A stretch of 64,000 bases of DNA, taken from the NCBI GenBank assembly GCA_963922205.1, contig CAWUHX010000100.1, forward strand, positions 248,001-312,000. The letters are read 5' to 3'. The stretch is from Romanomermis culicivorax. Lineage: Eukaryota > Nematoda > Enoplea > Mermithida > Mermithidae. A program made the position numbers and the translations under genes. Positions 53,170 to 64,000 of this stretch are shown here, one piece after another. Within the stretch, counting starts at the first letter, position 1; each line of letters starts with the position of its first letter. The notes under the pieces are model-generated. The model was not told the origin of the DNA and did not search any database. It saw only the letters and a program-made list of their open reading frames with translations.

Positions 53170-53545
53170 GTCTCATACATGTAATGTAACGGAGCCCTGA
53201 GGTCTGGGGGGGGGGGTTGGGCCCTTTTTTTGGGGCCGGGGGTCAGTATTTCCCAAATTATGAGGGGGGAGGGGTCTCTGAAGGAAAAAGAATTCGATTT
53301 TGTGATGAAAAAAGTCCGAAAAAGGGTTTAATAAGTAGTAATTTTTGTCTAAAAAATGATGAAAAAATGTATTTATGGCACGAAGCGCCGAAAATTGATG
53401 TTTTTAACCATTTTTTGTTCAAAAATTGACATTTTTCATCAGAAAATTAACATTTTTCAGTATTTTTCTGACCAAAAGTGTGGGGGTCCCGAGGGCTACC
53501 ATATGGCTCCCATAGCACTTCCCACCCAATTACATGTATGTACTG
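53170..53545. repeat. R1 MITE family, copy 3 (opposite orientation)
   Basis: From TACATGTAATGTAACGGAGCCC to CACCCAATTACATGTATG, with GGGCCGGGGGTCAG, TTTTCATCAGAAAATTAACATTTTTCAG and CCATATGGCTCCCATAGCACTTCCC. It is inverted relative to the copy at 29552. Confidence 0.68.
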
Positions 53546-55480
53546 TATTGTTTGTTCGCGAATTTGATGAGACCTAACATTTTTCTCGGCCATTTTCCCA
53601 ATTTTTTTTGCCATCTTCATAAAAATTTCAACTTTCATGTGATTAAAGAATTTTGAGTGTGGAAATTTTTGCCGACTGAAAGATCCAAATTCTTGGTCGC
53701 TTGCCTAGTTTTTGAATTCTAGTTTGTCCGACTGAAAATTCATTAAATTCACTGTGAAATCAAACCTTCTGTCTGGGAAATAAAAAATAAAAAGATTCAT
53801 TTTCCAGCGTTCTAGAATAAGTTTTGGAGGGTTCAGTAAGTGCTCCACAACTAGACTTTTTTTCCCCAAAAATAGACAAAACACGTTTGTGACGCCTGAA
53901 TTTTTACTTTAAAATTGATACTTAATTTCGGTGCGGAGCGCCGCGAATTTTTCGTTTTTTGACCGATTTTCCTTTGATCGGCTCGGCTCACTGTTTTTTT
54001 TCGCAGAGATCGTTCCGCCATTTGGCGAAAGAGGTCAAAAATTTTTTCGCTTACAAATGGCGACCAATGCTTTATCTATGCATTTTTTGAGCTTTTCTGA
54101 ATATTATCCATCATGGTTGGGAAAAAACCCATTTTCAAAATTTCGGATTTGGGTTTTTTGGGGTTTTCATGGGTTTTTCTAGATTTTATCAGGGTTTTTC
54201 AAATTCACAATTGTGGATTTAAAGTAAATGCAACATCATTTTTTCTTCTTAAAGCAAATTTTCAAATCATTTTTCCTGATTTTGAAGCACAAATACACAA
54301 ATTACTCATTATAACAAGTAAAATCATCCGACTCACCGTCGAAAAAATTGTGGGCATTAAATTTTATGAAGACAGGTTTTTCGACTGTAGCAGATGACAA
54401 TGATTATGCAACTTGGTGTGAAACAAAGCCAAATGTTGAAAAATTACGCTACGATGATGCTGTGGGCACCACCAAGAAAAACACCTGATTATAACATGAC
54501 AAAATAAATTCCGCCTGTTTGTTATTATTAGTTTTAGAAACGCACCCTCAAGACAATTTTTTTGGAACGAAGGACATGTTTGACCGTCAACCAATTTTGC
54601 ATAGCAGATTTTCGGCCCCTCCAGCATTTTGTAATGAAACGTATTTTTTTCTTCATCTTCAGCTTCGCTTGCCGAGATCATCTATTCAGCGAGTTGTTTG
54701 TAAATTGTGACGTTGCAGGCTGAAAAAGTTTGATGTATATTCAACATTCATATTGCTTGTACGGCCATTCAAAAAACATACTTTGGAGCTCATTTTTGGA
54801 CCCGAAAAACTGCCAGCTGCCTCTCTTTACAGAGGGTCTGCCGTTCCCCCAAATTTTAGGGTTGCTCAAGTCAACTCACGAGCTGCTGATGACTGCGATG
54901 CGAGTAGTATGTATAACAAAAACTTGAGCAGTTACGAGTAATGCTGTGTATTGCTCACGACTCATGAGCAGTAAAATCTGCCTAATGTTCAGACAAACCA
55001 CCAAAGCAAATCAACTTTAGTCAAAAAACAATTCAAACATAAGTTGAATTTATTGAATATGAATCTTTAGCTTTTAGATTAGAATAACTCCACTCAACAG
55101 AACAGTCATACGAACGGAATCGAATAACGCTAAAAGTTTCCAGAATTGAAAATTTACGAAGCATTTGATTTATTTGTTGTATTGTGTAATCTTATCTCAA
55201 ATCTGTTATCATTTCAGTGTCAGAAGAGACTGTATTGCGATTACAAAGTTGGCTCAACTCTCAATTTATGGTTAAATCAGGAAGAAACTTGTATTATTGA
55301 GAGCAAAATAGAAAAAAATCATTTTTTTTTAAAAACCCAGAAAAGCCCAATTTTCCAACCCAAAAACCCAATGCCCGCCAACCCTGATCCTTTTACAGTC
55401 AGTAATTTATCGAAATCAAAAATGGAGAAGAAACATGAAATTTTGATTTTTCGGTCAGATTATGATTAATAACAAAAAAC
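53546..55480. other. Intergenic stretch upstream of Argonaute
   Basis: 53800-54060 shares CATTTTCCAGCGTTCTAGAATAAG, a GGTGCGGAGCGCCGCGAATTTTTCG near-palindrome and TTTTTTTCCCCAAAAATAG with the hAT-type MITE family of the first 2 kb, so it is a diverged copy. The rest shows no gene I can support; the missing first exon of Argonaute could lie here or further upstream. Confidence 0.4.
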
Positions 55481-56395
55481 TACGGTTGTCCCAGGCCCCA
55501 TTCCCGGCACCTGCCCCGGGTCGAGGCTAGGCTTGTCCGCTTCGGGACAAGACTACACGAAACTAGTAGTTTCGATAGGATAAAAAGCTCGATTTATAAT
55601 GGAATACAAGTTTAGAAAATGACAAGTAAATATTCAGTAGTTAGTTTGACAGTAATACTATTATGAATCACCAAATTCACGTTCTGTTTGGATAAAAGTT
55701 TACATGTTTTTATTGTATCTGGAACTGCACTTCAACTTCAATACAGATTATTGATTTTTTTCCGATATCGTACAATTGTTCATTTTTTGTGATATCCTTC
55801 TCGAAGTTTCTCCCTTCTCAGTCATTAGCATGCGTGCTAACGACCAAAAATTTCCATTAGCACGGCTTTGGTTTCTATTAAAGTCCAAAATTTGGTTTGA
55901 AAGTAACTTTTCCTGCGAAGTCGCTAAGTTCTAAGAAGTCAGTTTTTACCCAGAGCTATCGGATCTAACGATTCCAGAGTAAAATCCAGACCGAGCAAAT
56001 ACAAGATCCTGATTCAACTCCAATATATGTGGCTGGATCTTCGTAAATTCAAGAGAGACGTGGCAAAAGCAGGTCAATTTTATAGAATCTATCCACCGAA
56101 AAGCTTTTTCACTTTTCACTAAAAACGAAAAGAAAAAATATAAAAAAAGCTATACTTTTACTACAGTACTTACTGTGATATTGCAGTTTAAAAAAGTTAC
56201 ATATTTTTCTAACAATCACGGTTAACGTTAAATACAAAATGGAAAGTTTTTGCACCTATTGAATATGATTATGTATAGTCTTGTAGACTTCTTCCCACTT
56301 ATGAGCAAATAACATTAAAAATATCCGGATATCCGAAGGTGTAGAAAACACGGATATCCGGATATGAAAATTTTTCTGGTGCACATCACTAGTTT
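55480..56395. repeat. Probable hAT-like remnant with ATATCCGGATATCC motifs
   Basis: The right border reads GTGCACATCACTAGT, the inverse of a common hAT-type start (GTGATGTGCAC), preceded by two ATATCCGGATATCC palindromes at 56321-56365. No convincing left end was found; a GC-rich block CCTGCCCCGGGTCGAGGC lies at 55505. The assignment is tentative. Confidence 0.35.
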
Positions 56396-56599
56396 ATATA
56401 AGTCTTAACGTTGGTGCAAGCGGATTTTTACATTTCTGAACTTTTGATTCTTTCTAAAAGGTCTGAAATCGCTAATGCAAACGGATTCATGTCTGGCAAT
56501 AGACTGATCATAAATCTCAGACTGTACTTTGAGCTCAGATCAAACAAACTCCATTTAGCTATGCTTTAGATTCGACGAATTCGTTGTTCTTTCAAACAG

Positions 56600-59500
56600 A
56601 AGCGGCATTAATTCCCTCGTCGTTCGTTCCTCATGTCGGCAGCTTGTTCAATCAAGCGCCGCCCTTCGGCCAGTCGCAAATGCCCATCACTCAACAACCG
56701 CCACTGCCGCCTATCGGGCAACCACCTGCGCCTGTCGGCACGCAACCGCTAACTTTTATGACGGCTAAAACATCAAATTTGGCTCCGGGTAAGATGCAAA
56801 AATAAAATAGGAATTTTTTAGTACTTTTTAAAATTCTTCGTTTTAATATTCCATCAATAATTATTGGCTACCGCTGCCATAATATGCATGCTATCAACTG
56901 CTGGGATGAGAATTTGAAGTGAGAACGGCCCCTCTTAACTAGTTCTCGCTTGCTGTGCATTTATACCAAGGATGCAAAACGGGTACTCGATAAAGACTCA
57001 AAATCAAAAAATAAAAAAACGGACTTTAATTAGAAAATCAGATTGCCTTATTTGGGTTCTTTTAGTTCTTTGGAATGAATGCTGATCAAGAGAAGTTTGT
57101 GAATTATTCTAGAATTTCAAATTTCTTTTTTGTGTTCAAATCAGTTGGCTTGTAGGTCAAATCTGTATCATAAATGTCAAATGTTATTTTCCTCTTGAGG
57201 TGCAGGGAATAGTATTTAGAATTGTGACCTGCTCAGGGCGGTGGTAAAGTTTGACATTTCCACCATTTTTAAATGCTCCAAATGTTCACCCTCATGCACT
57301 TACAATATTTTTAGAAAGTTGCCTTTGAGACATGAAGAAGTTTACTCAGACTTGACATTTCTCCAGAAGTCGTCTTAAAAATTTTGGATTTCGCCATTGT
57401 ACATGTAATTTAAGTGGGAAGTGCAGTGACAATCCCACCATAGCAGCCAGTGTCGTCATAATAACGGTATTCGTGGGCCGTCAGGATACTCGAACTCAAA
57501 AAAATCAGGATAAGTATCCGATTTATATCATTATCAGACCACATATATAAAATGCTATTTCGCGCTAAAAATGGCTAGGTTTGATAAGAAGCAGTGTGCA
57601 ATGAGTCAATTTTTTGGTGCTTCACACTATAAAGAGAATTTTTGTGCTTATTTTGGGGGTCAAACTCGCAGTTTCGATACATTTTTACCAATTTTTGCGG
57701 TCAAAATTTGTTGTTTTTTCCCCCACCCCCCCCCCCCCCACCAATTGATCGGAGGTCTTACAGCTATGAATATCTGTTGACAGGGGACTTGTCATCGTCG
57801 ACTGAATATCTGTTTTTGATTCTCAGGCGGACCTATTGCCTCGTCAGGGTACAAACCCGAAGATACTACTTCAATGTGCACGGTATTTTTGGCGCCTAGA
57901 CGACCTGGTCACGGTATAGAAGGTCGGCCGGTTGTTTTAAGGGCCAATCACTTCCAAGTTAGGATACCGGGTGGCGTCATTCAACATTACGAAATTAGCG
58001 TCTCACCCGAAAAATGTCCCAGGCGGGTTAACAGGTAAAGAAGGACCATTATTATTGAAACTAGGTTTTCGTAGTTTTTGTTTATTAGTCATTAACAGTT
58101 AATTTTGTTATGAATATATATGTCTTTATGTCTTGTAGATTTTTGGCTCTGGATTAAGATGCGCCTCTTCAAGCTTCTTCCAGAAATTTTCAATCTATCC
58201 CGATGTTGTTCTAAAAATTGGTTGTAGATGTTCCCCTGCATGTTATGACGTGCATTCTCCATCAACATCTGAAAAAATTATACGTATACATAATATCTGT
58301 CTAGGCTGTAGTTCATTCGTGAAAACATCGGTTATTTGATTACTATGCCCTGAAGGTCGAAGTGAAGTTTTGCTATGGGCCCAGTTTCAGAAACTAAAGT
58401 ACTGAAATATTGTCCAAAAACTAGAAATATAAGCAAAATATTTCTATAGAAGGTCAGATTGAGAATATGATCAGCTGAAAGAGAGACAAAGCTTGATCTG
58501 TTTGCTTCAACTAGATGTCAATAATTATTTTTCTCTAGCAATACAAACAAGAGCAATGTACACTTGAGCAATGCAAAAAAACTTTAAAATATGGTGCTTG
58601 ATAGAAAATAGGATAAATCAGTGTTAACTGCTTTATCCAGCTCAATTTCATTCGGTCGTTTTTTCTCGATTTGAATTGGATCATCAGTGCGTAAATGATT
58701 CTGGCTGATCCACGCCTTTGCATATTTGGCAGTATTAAAATTTTGAATTTTCTTCGGCCCATTGATTCTAATACGAAGCAGGTCATCAAGGATATTGCCT
58801 TGTAGCTTTGACCCCCGAGTAGTCATGATAGAGAAACCACGTTCCGCATCAGCACTTCCAGTCAGGAGTACTATAACAAGCTTGATCAATTTAGAGATGT
58901 TGTCACCCCCGGGTATAGTTTGGCTATTCAGGTAATGCTGCCAAAAATAGATTGCTTCTTCCTTTTGTGCTTTGCCAAGTTGTTTTTTTTGCAGCAGAGA
59001 TAACTCAAGCATGCAAAAACCAGTTTGTATTTTATGAGAAACTTTCTTCAAAAATAAAATTACTATATACCCAATCCTGGAAAAAATTACTATGTGCCAC
59101 ATTTTGGACCTTTTCAATACCCTGAGGTACCTGACCTTGTGCATGTATGCATCAAACTGTAATTTATACGTTCCATTCTTTCTCTCTTCAGAGAAATCGT
59201 TAATACAATGGTACGCGCCTACGGACGAATTTTTGGTCAGCTTAAACCCGTGTACGATGGTAAAAAGAACATGTATACACGTGATCCACTTCCAATAGGC
59301 AAAGATAAAGTAAGTATCCTACGTCACAAGAAGATCAAAGCATAACGTCCTCTCTGTATTCAAAAATTAGTCAAAACAATGCAAAACTGTGAGACAGACA
59401 ATTTTCGCGCGAAAGACTTCCTCAGAACCTGCTGCTAGTAGAGGCACAAATAAGCAAAAAGCATCGGAAAATAAAAAAGCCCGCGCAGTTCAAAGAATTT

Positions 59501-60235
59501 CAAGAAAAAACAGAATAATATGATGAAAAAAAGTATTTGAATAATTAAATTGGCATATTTACTGAGCCATCTTAAAGATGTGATTTTTTGTTCTGTACAA
59601 GTACTTGAAAGGGTTTTATCTGCACCTCAAATGAAAATTCTTGATTACGAACGAATCATTTCCAGGCTGTAAATACGGATATCAATTCTTTACCTTAGGT
59701 CGAACTCGAAGTGACACTGCCAGGCGATTCTGCTGTCGAGCGACAATTCAAAGTATCGATTAAATGGTGTTCTCAAGTTAGTTTGTCAACCTTAGAAGAA
59801 GCCATGGAAGGCCGTATTCGCACGATACCCTACGAATCAGTTCAAGCTATGGACGTCATTTTGAGACATCTGCCCAGTCTTAGGTTAGTGTCCATGTTTC
59901 TGTGCAACGATGAAATCTTGTCTGTTGTCAACATAGAAAGAAAGTATCATATTGTGTTGGCCTCACCTACAAAGTGTTAAACTTGACATAGGTATTTGAA
60001 AGTTGTACCTGTATTCATTCTCGACAGAGCTAGGGATAGTTAAATTTAGTTCGCGGCTAACGTAATGTATATACACAATGCTCACTTGTGTTAAGGTATA
60101 CTCCTGTTGGACGTTCATTCTTTTCTCCTCCGGGCGGCTATCCAGATAGCAAATTAGGCGGTGGTCGCGAAGTTTGGTTTGGTTTTCATCAAAGCGTACG
60201 TCCTTCGCAATGGAAAATGATGTTGAACATTGACG
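56600..60235 (+). CDS. AGO: Argonaute exons: Pro/Gln-rich N-terminus, N domain, L1
   Basis: The first visible exon (56600-56788) has two leading bases of a split codon and encodes a Pro/Gln/Gly-rich tail ([19 protein letters not shown]) typical of variable Argonaute N-termini. Exons 57827-58034 and 59192-59883 encode the N domain ([17 protein letters not shown], then [17 protein letters not shown], then EVTLPGD). Exon 60096-60235 encodes the L1 segment ([25 protein letters not shown]). The intron at 58035-59191 carries a hAT transposase fragment on the opposite strand. Confidence 0.9.
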
Positions 60236-61507
60236 GTGCATTTGAAATTGCATATTTTTTGATTTGACGCTCTACGTCATTTACTCTATTTAGTCTCCGC
60301 TACCGCATTTTATCGGTCCATGCCCGTTATAGAGTTTATGGCCGAAGTTCTAGAAATGCCGCCGGCGTGTTTAGCGGATCGTAAAACATTGTCTGACGCT
60401 CAACGTGTTAAATTCACGAAAGAAATCAGAGGTATAGCCGACTGAATGACGTGTAGTCTTATTTTATTAACGATGTGTTTACCTGTTGGTAATCTTTTTC
60501 TCGCATTTCGCCGCAGTCCTAATTTATCCTTGCTATCTCTTTGAAACACCCCTCTGCTTCCGGCTGATTAGTTATGATCACCTTTCGTTAAGGTCTTAAA
60601 ATTGAAATTACTCATTGTGGTCAAATGCGCCGCAAATACCGCGTATGCAACGTAACAAGAAGGCCTTGTCAAACCCAGACGTGAGTTCATTCGTTAAAGT
60701 TTTAAATCAGTGATTACTTTTTTCGCTCAAGTTGGTTTGGACCCTCAAACGATAAAGTTGATAGGATCTAATAACTACATTTTAATAAAATTTAAGATTT
60801 TGATATTGTCTGGAGTCGTGAAATTCAATATTTGTTGGAAAGTTGCTTGCCTTCATTCTTACTGATAGATAGAAGTTAGTAATATTTTAGTTTTCCCCTT
60901 CAAATGGAAAGTGGTCAAACGGTAGAATGCGCCGTTGCCAAATATTTCGCTGACAAATATCATCTGCAGTTAAAATACCCGCATTTACCGTGTTTACAAG
61001 TCGGCCAAGAAGCTAAGCACACCTACCTTCCTCCTGAAGTATGCAATATCGTGCCAGGCCAACGCTGTATCAAAAAATTAACTGATACTCAAACTTCAAC
61101 AATGATAAGGGTGAGTTTTGTATTAAAAAGTGACTAAAAAAGTTTGATAAAAATATGTAACGGGCATCTTGTTTAAAGCAGTAGTTTAGAAGGCAATTTT
61201 AACCGTTATATGGTTGATGCACATATACATAATGCATGTTTAATGTTGTTATGCTGACAAGCTATACGTTTTTTTCAGACATTTAGTCAAGAAAGTAATC
61301 AACATTCATCGGACTTAATTATTGTTTACTTTCCAGGCAACGGCTCGGTCAGCTCCAGAACGCGAAAAAGAAATCGCCAGTTTAGTCAGGAAAGCTGAAT
61401 TTAATACTGATCCGTTTGCACATGAGTTCGGCATCGCTATAAATCCGACCATGACAGAAGTTAAAGGACGCGTTCTTTCAGCGCCGAAGTTATTGTACGG
61501 TGGACGG
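56600..61507 (+). CDS. AGO: AGO-clade Argonaute, 5' part (9 exons seen, incomplete at both ends)
   Basis: Exons: 56600-56788, 57827-58034, 59192-59309, 59699-59883, 60096-60235, 60294-60431, 60593-60680, 60891-61110, 61337-61507. All are GT-AG with matching phases, about 485 codons. Sequence is very close to animal AGO1/AGO2 ([75 protein letters not shown]), so it is a miRNA/siRNA-type Argonaute rather than PIWI. Order: Pro/Gln-rich N-terminus, N domain, L1, PAZ, start of L2. The next intron runs to the window end; MID and PIWI (slicer residues) lie outside. The exon with the start codon is not identified. Confidence 0.93.
57460..57790. repeat. Repeat in Argonaute intron with C-run and GATCGGAGGTCTTACAG
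   Basis: A 14-15 base C tract at 57728 is followed by CCAATTGATCGGAGGTCTTACAGC, the complement of the GTAAGAGGTCCGACCAGTTGG unit at 52.5-52.8 kb. The ORFs here read into this repeat. Confidence 0.5.
58584..59144 (-). pseudogene. hAT transposase C-terminal fragment
   Basis: A 186-codon open frame in the Argonaute intron, antisense to the gene. The middle reads [11 protein letters not shown] followed by LLRIRINGP, the conserved hAT dimerisation motif (A-D-x-E-R-x-F-S). No catalytic core, BED finger or terminal repeats were found nearby, so it is a truncated relic. Confidence 0.82.
60294..61507 (+). CDS. AGO: Argonaute exons: PAZ domain and start of L2
   Basis: Exons 60294-60431, 60593-60680 and 60891-61110 encode the PAZ domain that holds the 3' end of the guide RNA. 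They retain the KYRVCNV strand, [10 protein letters not shown] and the HTYLPPEVC aromatic/His pocket. Exon 61337-61507 ([13 protein letters not shown] ... [12 protein letters not shown]) is the L2 linker start. The four exons are densely packed, with introns of 226 bp or less. Confidence 0.92.
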
Positions 61508-61879
61508 GTGAGATTCATATGTATATAAATTCATAGAGCCTTGATATTGTGAGGAAAATTTTTTTTATCCTACAATAAAATACACTACCAAAGATACTGA
61601 GTACCCGAAAGGAGCGACAAAACTTTATAAACCCGGGCCTTAAAGTCAACAGGGTTTCTGCAAAGTTGGAAAAACATTAAAAATAGGTGAACTGGAATCT
61701 TCCGTTAGTGTATGTTAGTATAGATTACAAAGCCAGAAAAAAGGGGCTTAAAACAACTTAATTTTGATAGAAGCAGACTTGTCTAATGAATGCAAATGGA
61801 TGACTCGTTTCCAGATTCAGGTCATACTAATCGTTTGGGAGGCAAGACAGCCAATCAAACCAGACATACGCGGCTAGCC

Positions 61880-62025
61880 GGGTGAGGATCTCCGGACTTT
61901 TTATCGAAGGGGTGGGGGTCGGTGAAGGAAAATACGAAAAGCTTTACATGCATGTTTTTCATACAAAATATGCATAAAAATCATCTAAAAAACTGCGTTG
62001 AAAAAATTTTAGGGGGTACCGAGAC
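61880..62025. repeat. R2 MITE family, partial copy 4
   Basis: It contains GCATGTTTTTCATACAAAATATGCATAAAAATCAT and GGGTGGGGGTCGGTGAAGG, matching the middle of the copy at 33550. The right part is missing and the fold-back element starts at once. Confidence 0.6.
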
Positions 62026-63020
62026 ATTAGAGCGCGGGACAATATAGCGCAGGAGAATAGAATGCAGGGACATTAAAGCGCAGAGAGAATAGAGCGTAAG
62101 GACAATAGAGCGCGGACATTAGAGTCAATACAGTAGCGAATGGCGAGGGCGGCCGCGCCTCCTAAACTCATGGTCTAAAAATAATAATTATCAAGATGAT
62201 GGTTGAACGCATATTATCAGAAATCTACAGCCAGTTGCCCCATTGTTTCGTCCTTTTTTCTTCTTGGTTTTTTTTGGAAAAACTTTTAAGAATAAAAAGA
62301 AAAATGAGAAAAAAAGAAAAAAATCGTTTGCATGTCGAAGCAAATAATTTAACAAAAATATAAAAATTGTAAATAAAAAAATTACCGCCCCTGCTGCCCC
62401 GAAAAATTCTCTGCGTCGGCCACAGATACAATAGAGCGCAGGACAATAACGGATAGGCGCAATAGAGCGCAGGACGATAAAGCATGGACAGTAGAGCACA
62501 GAGCTATTAAAGCGCAGGACAATAGAGCACAGAAAAATTAAATAAGAGAAAAATAAAAAACGAACATAAAATAATGTGAAAAATAACTACATTTCAGCCC
62601 AAAAATGCTTTCTTTAAGTTTTTTCGTGTCTACCTGAAGAAGTTCAGGTCGGAGCCAAAGCATTTTTCCACCATGGAGATGTTTCAAAAATCGCAGTTAT
62701 TTGACCTTTGAACCTTCGAATGAAATTATTTCATTTTGTTATTTTCGAATTCATCTTGAATTTTTAACTCGCATTCAGAATCACACACGCAGTTTTTTGT
62801 CAGTTTTTTAAATAAAGCTGTTTGCTTAGTATTCTTTTTTCATGTCCAAAAACGATTTAAAATTCGCGTTCATTGCAGATCACGGAAAGTTGGGTAAATT
62901 TTTTTCGAACCAATAGATGTGCCTTAATGTCCATGCGCTCTATTGTCCTGCGTTCTAATGTCCTCGCTGTATATTCCCTGCTCTATTGTCCCTGCGCTCT
63001 AATGTCCGCGCTCTAATCAG
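62026..63020. mobile_element. Fold-back element of GAGCGC / ACAATA tandem repeats
   Basis: Three clusters of a degenerate unit of about 15-17 bp (GGACAATAGAGCGCA): 62026-62125 and 62430-62530 in one orientation, 62925-63018 in the opposite orientation. The outer clusters give inverted ends (GACATTAGAGCGCGGGAC against GTCCGCGCTCTAATC). The spacer has T-rich text and no protein. It lies in the Argonaute L2 intron. Confidence 0.65.
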
Positions 63021-63535
63021 AGGTCTTCAAAGTCCAACATTTAGGTAGGGGTAAAATTGTAAGGGTAGTACTGGACATATGCTGTGCGCCATGCCGTGAC
63101 CTTTTTTTGCCCTCAAGGCTTTTGCGGAGGAGTGTGGTGTACGTACTTTCACCACAAAACAACAAAACAATTCTCACTTATAACTTACAAAAATGAATAA
63201 TGCCCCTACTATACGCTTTTTACAGTCAAAAAACATTTACTATTTCGATCCCATTTTCCAGCTCCCAATCATGCAACTTGGATGTACTAATTATACGCAC
63301 AGAATTGTCAGACTTTGAAGATTGTCATGTCAACTGATTCCTGCACATTTCAAGAATCGGGCACAACATACTTTTGGAAACTATTTGAACCAGCATCATC
63401 AGGAGTATGAGCTTATTCCATCACTGATAAGGGTTATAACAGTGCTCCCAATTGGAGGCGCTGATGCCGAATGTGGCTCAAGTATTATTAACCACATTTG
63501 ATTATGAATCACGAGTTTGAAACCAGGTACCACAC
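63021..63535. other. Argonaute intron, unassigned
   Basis: No gene or repeat recognised. Confidence 0.35.
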
Positions 63536-63862
63536 TCCAGAAATCCTCGACCATATGGTAGCCGTAGGGATCCCCATACTTTTGGTTAGAAAAATACTGA
63601 AAAATTTCAATTTTTTGATCAGAAATGTCGATTTTTGAACGAAAAATAGTCAAAAATCTGAAATTTCTGGGCGCTTTGCGCCAAGAATACATCTTTTCGG
63701 TCTTTTAGGAAAAAATTACTATTTTTCAGACTTTTTCGTGAAAAATCAATTTTTTCTTTGAGAGACCTCTCCCCTTAAAATTTTGGAAATTACTGACCCC
63801 GGCCCATAAAAAGTCGCCCGACCCTGCTCCCCCAGACCTCGGGGGCCCGTTACATGTAATGA
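63536..63862. repeat. R1 MITE family, copy 4 (left end truncated)
   Basis: It has GAAATCCTCGACCATATGGTAGCCGTAGGG, AAAAATACTGAAAAATTTC, GGGCGCTTTGCGCC, GAAATTACTGACCCCGGCCC and ends GGGCCCGTTACATGTAATG. Same orientation as the copy at 29552; the TACATGTAATTGGG start is missing. Confidence 0.68.
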
Positions 63863-64000
63863 TAAAGATAATACGCTCCTGATATTCCTCGCTACGGGGA
63901 GTCCAGTCACAGCAACTGCAAGCAAAATAGGAACTCTCTTCTAGACTTGGCCGATCTTTAATCATGGTAAACCCCAGACAACCCCATAGGGAGGGGTATG

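Noticed and set aside
62026..63020. CRISPR-like array
   Set aside because: Units are short and degenerate with no unique spacers, and one cluster is inverted; the genome is eukaryotic.

Overview
This is a piece of an animal (invertebrate metazoan) nuclear genome: AT-rich, with small exons, canonical GT-AG introns and a very heavy load of transposable elements. Two host genes, both on the + strand, can be assembled from exons by splice sites, reading phase and homology. The phylum cannot be fixed from the sequence alone.

Gene 1 (about 2.6-37.5 kb) is a complete VCPIP1-like (VCP/p97-p47 complex interacting, OTU-family deubiquitinase) gene. Fifteen exons give about 1,073 codons, and 37.5 kb carries the stop codon and a poly(A) signal. 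The OTU fold is recognisable, but the catalytic Cys aligns to Arg and the catalytic His to Ser, so it looks like a pseudo-deubiquitinase. Gene 2 (56.6 kb to beyond 61.5 kb) is the 5' part of an AGO-clade Argonaute: a Pro/Gln-rich N-terminus, the N domain, L1, an intact PAZ domain and the start of L2. The first coding exon is not identified, and MID and PIWI lie beyond the window.

Most of the rest is transposon sequence layered in introns and between the genes. Intron 8 of gene 1 holds a TA-flanked inverted-repeat element interrupted by a young gag-only LTR retrotransposon (two 814-bp LTRs, 4-bp target duplication). Intron 9 holds an 11.7-kb DIRS element (A) with a second 5.0-kb DIRS element (B) inserted inside its reverse transcriptase; removing B closes A's reading frame. 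A also carries a nested inverted-repeat/hAT-like element. Both DIRS elements show the split inverted repeats and the internal complementary region typical of the group. Other introns hold a GGCGCC-rich Harbinger-type MITE, copies of two short MITE families (called R1 and R2 here) and a tandem tRNA-derived SINE.

The 37.6-52.2 kb stretch between the genes is bounded by inverted terminal blocks with 98-bp and 124-bp subterminal tandem repeats. It contains a fragment resembling the C-terminus of a family B DNA polymerase, a nested inverted-repeat element, and a long decayed minus-strand coding region of no recognised family. It looks like the relic of a giant self-synthesising (Maverick/adintovirus-like) element and is the best candidate here for something undescribed. 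The right end of the window holds a fold-back element built from about 16-bp GAGCGC repeats.
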